Positions 1 through 6,888 of a DNA stretch of 9,202 nt are shown piece by piece. The notes below the pieces were generated by a model that was not told where the DNA came from, did no database searches, and saw only the letters and a list, made by a program, of their open reading frames with translations. The stretch lies in assembly GCA_029051445.1 (NCBI GenBank), contig JAIDKP010000422.1, positions 1 through 9,202 of the forward strand. The letters are read 5' to 3'. The first letter of the stretch is position 1; every line of letters begins with the position of its first letter. Made by a program: the position numbers and the translations under genes. The stretch comes from Muribaculaceae bacterium (GTDB lineage: Bacteria; Bacteroidota; Bacteroidia; Bacteroidales; Muribaculaceae).

Positions 1-782
1 ACCACAAGATCGCCGGGCTGAAGAAAAAGTGAAGCCATATCGTAGGCCGGACTAAGATATCCGCCCCCGTTGTCCTCAAGGTCGATTATAAGATCCTTCA
101 TACCCTCCTTCTGCAGTTTCTTCACGGCCTCGGCAACCTCATTGCCGGTGTCTTCGGCAAAACGGCTGACACGTATGTAGCCGGTAGTAGGACCTTCCAT
201 ATATGCCGCATCGACACTGTAGAGCGGTATGTCGTCACGTATGATTCTGAAATTGATCGGATCTTCAACACCACGACGAAGCACCTTCACTACAACCTCT
301 GTACCCTTAGGACCGCGCAAAATATTAAGAATCTCGCTGTTAGAGCGTCCTGCGCCCGAGATTATCGAGTCATTGGCCGAGAGAATACGATCGCCGGGCT
401 GGATACCCACAGCTTCCGAAGGCCCTCCGGCCGTAGTCTGGATGACATAGAGCGAGTCATTGTTCATATTGAACTGTATGCCGATACCGCTGAAATTACC
501 CTGAAGAGGGGTTGTAAGTTCCTTTGTTTCCTCTGCATCAGTGTAAACCGAATGAGGATCAAGCGTTTTGAGCATCGCGATGATAGCTTCTTCGACCATC
601 TTGGGCGAATCGACCGTATCGACATAGAAACTCTCTATCAGTCTCTCGGCATAACCCAGTTTCTGAAGCGGAGAGAAATCCTGCCCCTTTTCCTGCGACT
701 TGCGGTCACGCGCCCAGACTGCGGTTACGGCAATAAGCGCGATAACCACCGCTCCAAGTATTTTTTTCATTTTCTTTGACAT
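1..782 (-). CDS. S41 family C-terminal processing peptidase (CtpA/Prc-like), 3' end outside window
   Basis: This is an envelope serine protease of the carboxy-terminal processing family, which cleaves exported proteins near their C termini. I translated 260 codons by hand from the minus strand; the gene continues past the left edge. Residues 1-25 are a basic start followed by a hydrophobic stretch (about 8-23), so a signal peptide or membrane anchor. The family's N-terminal helical region, including the LDPHS motif (74-78), precedes a PDZ domain at about 95-175 with a GIGIQF carboxylate-binding-type strand (99-104). The protease core then begins, with TTGYIRVSRF (199-208) and the NGGG turn (238-241). 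The catalytic Ser and Lys lie beyond the edge, so activity cannot be judged. I chose the ATG at 782 (MSKKMKK); the in-frame ATG at 770 is equally possible, and an in-frame stop lies just upstream of 782. It is the third gene of the parE-coaD operon, 19 bases after coaD. Confidence 0.93.
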   Translation of the reverse strand, partial: MSKKMKKILGAVVIALIAVTAVWARDRKSQEKGQDFSPLQKLGYAERLIESFYVDTVDSPKMVEEAIIAMLKTLDPHSVYTDAEETKELTTPLQGNFSGIGIQFNMNNDSLYVIQTTAGGPSEAVGIQPGDRILSANDSIISGAGRSNSEILNILRGPKGTEVVVKVLRRGVEDPINFRIIRDDIPLYSVDAAYMEGPTTGYIRVSRFAEDTGNEVAEAVKKLQKEGMKDLIIDLEDNGGGYLSPAYDMASLFLQPGDLV

Positions 783-801
783 TTACATTGACCTGATTTC
801 A

Positions 802-1251
802 TTATTTCTCCGGCAAAAAAGCACTTACATCAGCGCCAAAACGCTCAAGCTCTCTTACAACCGAAGAACTGACCGATGCATGTTCGGGCAGCGACATCAT
901 AAAAACCGTATCTATACCCGACATTTTTCTGTTTACATCAGCTATCTGCTGTTCATACAGAAAATCCGAGCTGTTTCTCAATCCCCTGAGCAGATACCCT
1001 GCACCCAACTCCTGTGCCTTGGCATAGGTAAGCCCGGAGTAACAGACCACTTCGACCTTTTCACCAAAACACTCTGTCAGACGTCTGATATTCTTGGCAC
1101 GCGACACCCCTTCATGCTCAGCTCCGGGTTTGTTGATATTCACTCCGACTCCGATATAGATCTTGTCAAACAAAGACAGGCTCCGCTCCACAATCGACAG
1201 ATGCCCGACAGTAAATGGATCAAAAGATCCGGCATAAAAGGCCTTGCTCAT
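802..1251 (-). CDS. coaD: Pantetheine-phosphate adenylyltransferase (PPAT)
   Basis: This cytoplasmic enzyme transfers AMP from ATP to 4'-phosphopantetheine to give dephospho-CoA, the penultimate step of coenzyme A synthesis. The 149-residue product is slightly shorter than the common 155-165. It has the nucleotidyltransferase signature near the N terminus, AGSFDPFTVGH (residues 7-17), whose TxGH element binds the ATP phosphates. It also has the LLRGLRNSSDFLYE segment (about 87-100), which lines the pantetheine pocket and hexamer contact, and the C-terminal SSSVVREL motif, equivalent to the family's ISSTxVRE. No key residue is missing. The start lies 4 bases after the parE stop with no recognisable Shine-Dalgarno sequence, so translation is probably coupled. 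The gene ends in adjacent TAA and TGA stops before the S41 protease. The family assignment is firm. Confidence 0.97.
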   Translation of the reverse strand: MSKAFYAGSFDPFTVGHLSIVERSLSLFDKIYIGVGVNINKPGAEHEGVSRAKNIRRLTECFGEKVEVVCYSGLTYAKAQELGAGYLLRGLRNSSDFLYEQQIADVNRKMSGIDTVFMMSLPEHASVSSSVVRELERFGADVSAFLPEK

Positions 1252-1255
1252 ATGA

Positions 1256-3214
1256 TCAACTTATTTCAGAGTCATCCTCTACAACAAGATTATCAATAAT
1301 AAAGTTCTGTCGTTCAGAAGTATTCTTACCCATATAGAACTCCAGCAACTGTCCCACACCGTCATCCTTCCGCAGAGTCACACGGTCGACACGCATGTCC
1401 TCCCCGATAAATCCGCGGAATTCCTCAGGCGAAATCTCACCAAGTCCTTTGAATCGGGTTATCTCCGCATTTGCACCAAGTTTCTTTATGGCTGCAAGAC
1501 GTTCTTCATCACTGTAGCAGTAGTATGTGTCCTCGGGAGTCCCCTTCGACTTACTGCTTCTGCGCGAAGTCTTTTTATTTCTTACCCTGAAAAGCGGAGT
1601 CTGAAGCACATACACATGCCCCTTCTTCACAAGATCAGGGAAGAACTGAAGAAAGAAAGTCAGCAACAGAAGTCTGATGTGCATCCCGTCCACATCGGCA
1701 TCAGTGGCGATAACCACATTGTTGTAACGGAGACCGTCGATACCGTCCTCAATATTCAATGCCGCCTGAAGCAGATTAAACTCCTCATTCTCATATACCA
1801 CTTTCTGAGTCAACCCATAGCTGTTGAGCGGCTTGCCTCGGAGAGAGAATACAGCCTGTGTCTCAACATCACGGATCTTGGTGATCGAGCCTGCTGCGGA
1901 GTCACCCTCGGTGATAAAGATCGACGATGCCAGCTTTTTCCCGTCATCACCCTTGGCATCATTCAGATGCACACGGCAGTCAAGCAGTTTGCGGTTATGA
2001 AGATTCACCTTCTTGGCGCGTTCACGCGCAAGTTTGGTGATTCCGGCCATAGATTTTCTGTCGCGCTCACTCTCCTGCACCTTCTTCAATATCACCTCGG
2101 CAACATCGAGATTTTTATGCAGGTAGTTGTCAAGCTCCTTCTTTATGAAGTCACCGACAAACTTTGCCACCGTCGGACCATCAGGCGCCATGTCGCGCGA
2201 ACCAAGCTTGGTCTTGGTCTGAGACTCGAACACCGGCTCCTCGACCTTCACCGATACAGCCGCGACCATACCGTTGCGTATGTCGCTGTACTCGAAATTA
2301 CGTCCGAAATAATCCTTAAGCGTTCGCGATACCGCCTCCTTGTAGGCCGTAAGATGTGTGCCGCCCTGTGTGGTATGCTGTCCGTTCACAAACGAATAAT
2401 ACTCCTCGCCATACTGGTTGGCATGCGTCAGTGCGATTTCTATATCATCTCCCTTCAGATGTATCGGAGCATATAGAGGATCCTTGGTCATATTCTCGCG
2501 CAACAGATCGAGAAGACCCTGGCGCGACATGTACTTCTGATTGTTGTAGACAATCGTCAGCCCGGTGTTGAGAAATGTGTAGTTCTTTATAAGCGGGAGC
2601 ACAAACTCGTCCCTGTACACATAATCCTTGAAGATTGCACTGTCAGGCTTGAAAGACACCGTCGTTCCATTAGGTTCAGGACTATCGCGCAAACCGCTGT
2701 CCTCGATTATCTCGCCATGACTGAACAAAGCACGGCGCGACTTGCCGTTGACCGTGCTCTCTATCTCAAACATCTCGCTCAGAGCATTGACAGCCTTGAT
2801 GCCAACACCGTTAAGTCCGACCGATTTCTTAAATGACTTCGACGTGTACTTGGCACCGGTATTCATCTTCGATGCCACATCAACCACCTTCCCAAGCGGC
2901 ACTCCACGGCCATAGTCCCTCACCTTCACGACCCCGTCGGCAATCTCGACAATAATCTGCCTTCCGTTGCCCATCATAAACTCGTCTATCGAGTTGTCCA
3001 TCACCTCCTTCAGAAGCACATAGATACCATCGTCAGAATTACTGCCGTCGCCAAGCTTGCCTATATACATGCCAGGGCGCAACCTTATATGCTCCTTCCA
3101 GTCCAGAGTCACTATATCATCCTCGGTGTACTCCGCCACAGGCACATTAAGATCGTCAGTCATCGCCTCAACCTCCGAGGCCGACAACCCTTCCTCTATT
3201 TCTTCTTCTGCCAT
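1256..3214 (-). CDS. parE: DNA topoisomerase IV subunit B (ATPase/TOPRIM subunit)
   Basis: This is the ATP-hydrolysing subunit of a type IIA topoisomerase, which works with ParA/ParC-type subunits to decatenate or relax DNA. The GHKL ATPase domain spans about residues 33-250: [10 protein letters not shown] carries the catalytic Glu70 and Mg-binding Asn74, followed by GRGVP (102-106) and [14 protein letters not shown] (133-146). The transducer domain has the QTK loop at 332-334 (Lys334 contacts ATP). The TOPRIM domain has EGDS (436-439) and DADVDG (505-510). The RFKGLGE motif at 587-593 ends the core. The opening [26 protein letters not shown] segment is what I expect of Bacteroidota ParE rather than GyrB, and the neighbours coaD and S41 protease agree. 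An acidic extension of about 28 residues precedes the ATPase domain, and a Lys/Arg/Ser-rich insert lies at about 546-558. The start is fixed by a strong Shine-Dalgarno sequence. It is the first gene of the operon. GyrB is the only real alternative. Confidence 0.94.
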   Translation of the reverse strand: MAEEEIEEGLSASEVEAMTDDLNVPVAEYTEDDIVTLDWKEHIRLRPGMYIGKLGDGSNSDDGIYVLLKEVMDNSIDEFMMGNGRQIIVEIADGVVKVRDYGRGVPLGKVVDVASKMNTGAKYTSKSFKKSVGLNGVGIKAVNALSEMFEIESTVNGKSRRALFSHGEIIEDSGLRDSPEPNGTTVSFKPDSAIFKDYVYRDEFVLPLIKNYTFLNTGLTIVYNNQKYMSRQGLLDLLRENMTKDPLYAPIHLKGDDIEIALTHANQYGEEYYSFVNGQHTTQGGTHLTAYKEAVSRTLKDYFGRNFEYSDIRNGMVAAVSVKVEEPVFESQTKTKLGSRDMAPDGPTVAKFVGDFIKKELDNYLHKNLDVAEVILKKVQESERDRKSMAGITKLARERAKKVNLHNRKLLDCRVHLNDAKGDDGKKLASSIFITEGDSAAGSITKIRDVETQAVFSLRGKPLNSYGLTQKVVYENEEFNLLQAALNIEDGIDGLRYNNVVIATDADVDGMHIRLLLLTFFLQFFPDLVKKGHVYVLQTPLFRVRNKKTSRRSSKSKGTPEDTYYCYSDEERLAAIKKLGANAEITRFKGLGEISPEEFRGFIGEDMRVDRVTLRKDDGVGQLLEFYMGKNTSERQNFIIDNLVVEDDSEIS

Positions 3215-3224
3215 TACAGTAAAA

Positions 3225-3230
3225 CCTCCT
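3225..3230 (-). promoter_or_regulatory. Strong Shine-Dalgarno sequence of parE
   Basis: Read on the minus strand this is a perfect AGGAGG, with 10 bases between it and the parE ATG at 3214. It decides that start over the internal Met18. Bacteroidota genes usually lack such sites and rely on A-rich leaders; no other gene in this window has one this good. Confidence 0.8.
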
Positions 3231-3243
3231 TTGTATCAAAACT

Positions 3244-3275
3244 CAAAGATACAAAATTTTCAACTTTCAAACAAC
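3244..3275 (-). promoter_or_regulatory. Promoter of the parE-coaD-S41 protease operon
   Basis: On the minus strand, TATCTTTG (3251-3244) matches the Bacteroides -7 consensus TAnnTTTG exactly. A GTTG sits 20 bases upstream (3275-3272) in the -33 position; an alternative TTTG at 3271-3268 would give a 16-base spacer. The predicted transcript start is near 3238-3240. That leaves a leader of about 25 bases which just contains the Shine-Dalgarno sequence. The match is by eye only. Confidence 0.75.
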
Positions 3276-3371
3276 CCCGGCCAAAACGGTCATAGCCGCA
3301 AAAAATTACACCAGTCATTGCAAACATCTCAGCTATCCACTCTGCACGCGTAACGCCTCGCGCCTCCATGC

Positions 3372-3548
3372 TCAATTGCGATATGGACGATAGAGACGAG
3401 CAAACAGCTTCACGGCGGCAACAACCTCCGGCGACGGCTCCGGCGCACCACCGCCACCTACAACCCTCGCATAAGCCACAGGAAGCCTGAAGAGCGGAGT
3501 CTCATCAGCCCTGCCATAGCTACGGTCAAAATCTTTCGGTTTATCCAT
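3372..3548 (-). CDS. Doubtful small hypothetical protein, 58 residues
   Basis: This is an open frame starting at ATG 3548 (MDKPKDFDRSYGR...) and ending in TGA at 3372. It can extend upstream in frame to a GTG at 3599, giving 75 residues; a stop immediately precedes that GTG. The product would be charged at first, then carry a GGGG turn, a PEPSPE stretch and a basic end (RLYRPYRN). There is no signal peptide, membrane segment or domain I recognise. It lies downstream of the secDF terminator, has no TAnnTTTG element or Shine-Dalgarno sequence in front of it, and sits just upstream of the parE promoter. It could be a genuine small gene, a decayed remnant or chance. Confidence 0.25.
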   Translation of the reverse strand: MDKPKDFDRSYGRADETPLFRLPVAYARVVGGGGAPEPSPEVVAAVKLFARLYRPYRN

Positions 3549-3630
3549 CTCATGTGAATAAACGCATTTCCCGATAATCTTATTGCCCTGCCGGAGCACT
3601 CATAAAAACGCCCGCATGATACTACATCGG

Positions 3631-3674
3631 AATAAAACAATGCAGGCGGCTGACTTCAGTCATGCCGCCTGCAT
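3631..3674 (-). terminator. Rho-independent terminator of secDF
   Basis: A perfect 11-bp inverted repeat (arms 3640-3650 and 3664-3674) encloses a further 4-bp stem (TGAC/GTCA, one bulged base) with a TTCA tetraloop. Read on the minus strand it begins 21 bases after the secDF stop and is followed by TTGTTTTATT, a U-rich tail. No gene on the plus strand needs it. Confidence 0.88.
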
Positions 3675-3694
3675 ATTATATTATGCAATTATTA

Positions 3695-6643
3695 TCAAGC
3701 TTCCTTAGCCGGAGTGCGTGAGCTGCGCTTCTCCTTCTTGGGAGCAGCAGCGACAGCCGCACGGGACTTTGATCCATTACGGCTACGGTCGGTCAGATAA
3801 GCCACAGGCGATGCGATATAGATCGTCGAGAGCGTACCGGTGATCACACCGAAGAGCATTGCGAAAATGAAGCTGCGCAGGCTGTCACCACCAAGCACGA
3901 AGATGCAGAGGAGCACCAGAAGAGTCGAACCCGATGTGATGAGCGTACGGCTCAGAGTCTGATTGATCGAACCATTGATCGTTGTGTAAAGATCCTGTTT
4001 CGGATAAAGACTTGCGTTTTCGCGCACACGGTCAAACACAACCACCGTATCATTGATCTGATAACCGATCACTGTAAGGATAGCGGCAATAAACGTCTGA
4101 TCGATTTCCATAGCGAAAGGCAGAACACCCCAGAACAGCGAGTAGAAACCGATGATGGTGAACGCTGTGAATGCCACGGCTGCAAGTGCGCCGACTGAGA
4201 ATGCTACGTTTCTGAATCGGAGAAGGATGTAGAGGAACATAGCAATGAGCGACAGAACCACAGCTACATATGCATCGCTGCGCATGTCATCAGCCACAGT
4301 CGGGCCAACCTTCTGCGAGGAAACTATACCCTGAGTCTCGTCGGTAGTGCTGAACTCCTCGGCAGTCATGCCTTCGCGAAGATCCGACTTCATTGCATTG
4401 AACAGCTTGCCTACGATCTCCTCGTCGACACCCTCGTTGTCATCTGCGATCTTGTAGTTGGTCGAGACACGCACCTGATTGGAATTCTCGATTGTGATAA
4501 CCGACACCGAAGCTCCGGGGAATTCGGGAGCGAGACGCGCCTGAAGTTCCTCTGTATTCACAGGCTTGTCAAGCTTGACCACATAGTTGCGGCCACCCGA
4601 GAAGTCAATACCCTGGTTAAGACCGCGCGCAAAGAGCGACACAAGCACGATAGCGACAAAGATGCCCACAACCGTGAACGAGAGCTTGCGCTGGCCAAGG
4701 AAATTGATCTTGGTATTAAGAAGCCAGTTACGTGAGAGCTTTGTATCGAAAGTAAGTTTCTCGAACACCTTTTTGCGGGCACCGAGGATAAAGACGATAC
4801 GCGTCAGGTAAACAGCCGTGAAGAACGAGCAGACAATACCGATGATAAGCGTAGTGGCAAATCCCTTGATCGGGCCTGTTCCATAGAGGAGCAGGATCAC
4901 ACCGGTGATGATAGAAGTGAGGTTAGAGTCAAAGATCGCGGAGAACGCGTTGCTGTAACCGTCGGCAATAGCATTGCGGATATTCTTGCCTGCACGGAGT
5001 TCCTCTTTCGTGCGCTCGAATATAAGCACATTGGCGTCAACTGCCATACCGAGAGCAAGCACGATACCGGCGATACCCGACAGAGTCAGCACTGCCTGGA
5101 ACGACGCGAGAATACCGAATGTGAAGAACAGGTTGAACACCAGACCGAGGTCGGCGATAAGACCGGGGATGAATCCATAGATAAGACCCATGAAAATCAT
5201 CAGAAGCACGAGCGACAGGATGAACGACATGAAACCTGCCTTGATGGCCTGCTCACCCAGCGACGGACCGATTACCATATCGGAAATGATGTCGACCTTT
5301 GCCGTCATCTTACCGCTCTTGAGCACGTTGGCAAGGTCCTGAGCCTCCTCGACGGAAAATCCGCCGGTGATCTGTGAGCGACCACCCTCGATGGCTGTGT
5401 TCACATTGGGGAACGAATACACCTTGTCGTCAAGAACAATGGCAACTGCATTGCCGATGTTCGCACCGGTCACGCGGGCCCACTGCTTGGCACCCTCGTT
5501 ATTCATGTCCATCGTAACGACATTGCCCTGCATGTTGTCGAAATCACTCTGTGCCGATATCACACATGAGCCGTCGAGCGCGGGCTTGCCGTTGTTGGTC
5601 TTGAGAGCGATAAGCTGGTAAAGCTCGATATTGCGGCCGTTTTCAGCCGGAATAACCTGAGGCTTCACACTCCAGAGAAGTTTCAGATTACTCGGAAGGA
5701 TCTGCTTTGCAGCGGTCGATGCAAGCACTTTGTCGATTGCATCGCGACGGGCGGAAGTTGCATAACCGACCACCGGGGTGGGCTGGTTCTCGACACCACC
5801 GTCAAACAATGCGATCAGCCCCTCGGGCATATTCATTGTCGAGTCTTGTGCGACCGTGTTGCTGAGCTGAGAGAGAGCTCCCATGATCTCGTTGGCCTTG
5901 TAGGTCTCGAAGAACTCGAGGTTGGCCGAACGCTGCAGAAGCTCACGCACACGCTGGTGTTCCTTCACACCCGGAAGCTCAAGAAGGATCTGACCGTCCT
6001 TGCCCTGAAGCACCTGTATATTGGGTGATACGACACCATAAGCGTCGATACGGCTGCGGAGGACATTCGTAGCTGAATTGTTCACACGATCCTTCACCTC
6101 ATCCTTCAGAGTCGAAGCCACGGTTGCGTCATCGGCACCGCGCTTAACGATTCCGTTGAACACTACCGAGTAGTCAGCGCCGGGATTAAGAGCGCGGTAC
6201 TGCTTGGTGAAAGTGCCGACATAATCATCGCTCTGGTGCGAGCCGATGATCGAATCGGTAGCTGCGATTGCGGCATCAAATGCAGGATCGGGATCTGCAT
6301 TCTTCATCGAACGCAGAATCTCAGGCATCGAGACCTGAAGAATCACGTTCATGCCACCCTTGAGGTCAAGACCGAGTCCCACACCCCACTTCTGCACCTG
6401 CTGGTAGTTGTAGCCCATATAGACGGGCTCTTTGGAGATTGAGTCAATGTAGGCTTTGTAGGCCTTCGCATACTGCTCGGAGCCTGTGCCTGCTTCTCCG
6501 GCTACCTGCGCGGCGTGGTCCTTGGCCTTCCCCTCGTAGTGGTTGCTCACTGCCGAGAACGAAAGATAGAACGCACACACAAGCACCAGGAACACCGCTA
6601 TAATACCGGCGATAAGGCTTCCTAACGTTCCTTTGTTTTGCAT
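3695..6643 (-). CDS. secDF: Fused protein translocase subunit SecDF
   Basis: This inner-membrane RND-type subunit of the Sec export machinery uses the proton gradient to pull proteins across after SecYEG/SecA. The 982 residues hold a complete SecD followed by SecF. SecD: membrane helix at 9-30, GLDLKGG motif (91-97), a large periplasmic P1 region to about 455, and helices from about 466 to 620 including the proton-path Asp536 in VDANVLIFER. SecF: a helix at about 655-672, GIDFSGG (678-684), a small periplasmic domain, and helices from about 790 to 950 with YQINDTVVVFDR, carrying Asp865, and Arg899. These correspond to the conserved Asp/Asp/Arg set of fused SecDF proteins, so it looks active. 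The C terminus (about 951-982) is a Lys/Arg/Ala/Ser-rich cytoplasmic tail. Fusion is usual in Bacteroidota. It has its own promoter, an 80-base leader and a terminator, so it is a single-gene unit; yajC is not adjacent. Confidence 0.97.
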   Translation of the reverse strand: MQNKGTLGSLIAGIIAVFLVLVCAFYLSFSAVSNHYEGKAKDHAAQVAGEAGTGSEQYAKAYKAYIDSISKEPVYMGYNYQQVQKWGVGLGLDLKGGMNVILQVSMPEILRSMKNADPDPAFDAAIAATDSIIGSHQSDDYVGTFTKQYRALNPGADYSVVFNGIVKRGADDATVASTLKDEVKDRVNNSATNVLRSRIDAYGVVSPNIQVLQGKDGQILLELPGVKEHQRVRELLQRSANLEFFETYKANEIMGALSQLSNTVAQDSTMNMPEGLIALFDGGVENQPTPVVGYATSARRDAIDKVLASTAAKQILPSNLKLLWSVKPQVIPAENGRNIELYQLIALKTNNGKPALDGSCVISAQSDFDNMQGNVVTMDMNNEGAKQWARVTGANIGNAVAIVLDDKVYSFPNVNTAIEGGRSQITGGFSVEEAQDLANVLKSGKMTAKVDIISDMVIGPSLGEQAIKAGFMSFILSLVLLMIFMGLIYGFIPGLIADLGLVFNLFFTFGILASFQAVLTLSGIAGIVLALGMAVDANVLIFERTKEELRAGKNIRNAIADGYSNAFSAIFDSNLTSIITGVILLLYGTGPIKGFATTLIIGIVCSFFTAVYLTRIVFILGARKKVFEKLTFDTKLSRNWLLNTKINFLGQRKLSFTVVGIFVAIVLVSLFARGLNQGIDFSGGRNYVVKLDKPVNTEELQARLAPEFPGASVSVITIENSNQVRVSTNYKIADDNEGVDEEIVGKLFNAMKSDLREGMTAEEFSTTDETQGIVSSQKVGPTVADDMRSDAYVAVVLSLIAMFLYILLRFRNVAFSVGALAAVAFTAFTIIGFYSLFWGVLPFAMEIDQTFIAAILTVIGYQINDTVVVFDRVRENASLYPKQDLYTTINGSINQTLSRTLITSGSTLLVLLCIFVLGGDSLRSFIFAMLFGVITGTLSTIYIASPVAYLTDRSRNGSKSRAAVAAAPKKEKRSSRTPAKEA

Positions 6644-6674
6644 GTGGTAATGATATTTATTTTTCTTTCAATTT

Positions 6675-6716
6675 TTACTTTTTCAGCGCCACGGGAACAC
6701 ACCCGCAACAACACAT
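6675..6716 (-). CDS. Possible 13-residue cysteine-rich leader peptide of secDF
   Basis: In the untranslated leader of secDF, an ATG at 6716 opens a 13-codon frame reading MCCCGCVPVALKK, then TAA at 6675. It starts only about 10 bases after the predicted transcript start and ends 31 bases before the secDF ATG. Four of the first six residues are Cys. A small CGGG/CCCG hairpin (6702-6705 with 6692-6695) overlaps its middle codons. There is no Shine-Dalgarno sequence. It may be a regulatory leader ORF or a chance product of TG-rich sequence; I recognise no family. Confidence 0.3.
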   Translation of the reverse strand: MCCCGCVPVALKK

Positions 6717-6729
6717 TATTTTCAGCTTG

Positions 6730-6760
6730 CAAATGTAGAAAAAAACTTTTTTCCAACCAA
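6730..6760 (-). promoter_or_regulatory. Promoter of secDF
   Basis: On the minus strand, TACATTTG (6737-6730) matches TAnnTTTG. A TTG lies 20 bases upstream (6760-6758), the same spacing as at the parE promoter, and a second TTG lies at 16 bases (6756-6754). The spacer is an A-tract followed by a T-tract. The predicted start near 6725 gives a leader of about 80 bases, long enough to hold regulation. Confidence 0.72.
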
Positions 6761-6806
6761 CACAATATTTCCATAATGGATTTCTTTTCTCAAATTTTAT
6801 CACACT

Positions 6807-6827
6807 CTTCTTAAATCCTTCTTAAAT
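6807..6827 (+). repeat. 11-bp-period direct repeat upstream of the clc-luxS promoter
   Basis: CTTCTTAAAT occurs at 6807-6816 and again at 6818-6827, so the period is 11 bp, about one helical turn. It lies some 30-50 bases upstream of the -7 element at 6857, where an activator site would be expected. Such spacing is typical of tandem sites for dimeric response regulators, but I cannot name the protein, and AT-rich chance repetition is possible. Confidence 0.5.
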
Positions 6828-6856
6828 TACCATATAAAAGTATCTGACTGTTTTGC

Positions 6857-6864
6857 TAACTTTG
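6857..6864 (+). promoter_or_regulatory. Promoter -7 element of the clc-luxS unit
   Basis: TAACTTTG matches TAnnTTTG. The -33 region about 20 bases upstream (TATA at 6833-6836) is a poor match, so the promoter may need an activator; the direct repeat just upstream would fit that. The predicted transcript start is near 6870, giving a leader of about 20-35 bases. Confidence 0.6.
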
Positions 6865-6888
6865 TGACGGCTTTGGTGTTTTATTGGT

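Larger units (their letters stand above)
3215..3694. other. Spacer between parE and secDF
   Basis: This 480-base stretch has no gene I can assign with confidence. From the parE side it holds the Shine-Dalgarno sequence, the promoter, about 95 bases (3276-3371) with nothing recognisable, a doubtful small ORF (3372-3548), and then the secDF terminator. I see no tRNA-like cloverleaf and no known riboswitch core on either strand. Confidence 0.6.

Noticed and set aside
700..1299. Plus-strand open frame (199 codons) covering coaD and the protease start
   Set aside because: It is antisense to coaD, which has full PPAT motifs and normal operon spacing; the plus-strand product has no recognisable features.
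1616..2476. Long plus-strand open frame (286 codons) antisense to parE
   Set aside because: It lies wholly inside parE, whose ATPase and TOPRIM motifs fix the minus strand as coding; the antisense translation has no recognisable domain, promoter or ribosome site.
1256..3214. Gyrase subunit B (gyrB) as the identity of the topoisomerase gene
   Set aside because: The LDWKEHIR...[13 protein letters not shown] opening and the coaD/S41 protease neighbours fit Bacteroidota topoisomerase IV better; a tree with both paralogues would settle it.
3458..3640. Minus-strand 60-codon frame in the spacer
   Set aside because: It begins at the edge of the terminator tail, has no ribosome site, and overlaps the slightly better candidate at 3372-3548.
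6644..6888. Riboswitch or structured RNA in the divergent intergenic region
   Set aside because: The sequence is AT-rich, with only one tiny hairpin on the secDF side and no known conserved core; nothing supports a riboswitch.
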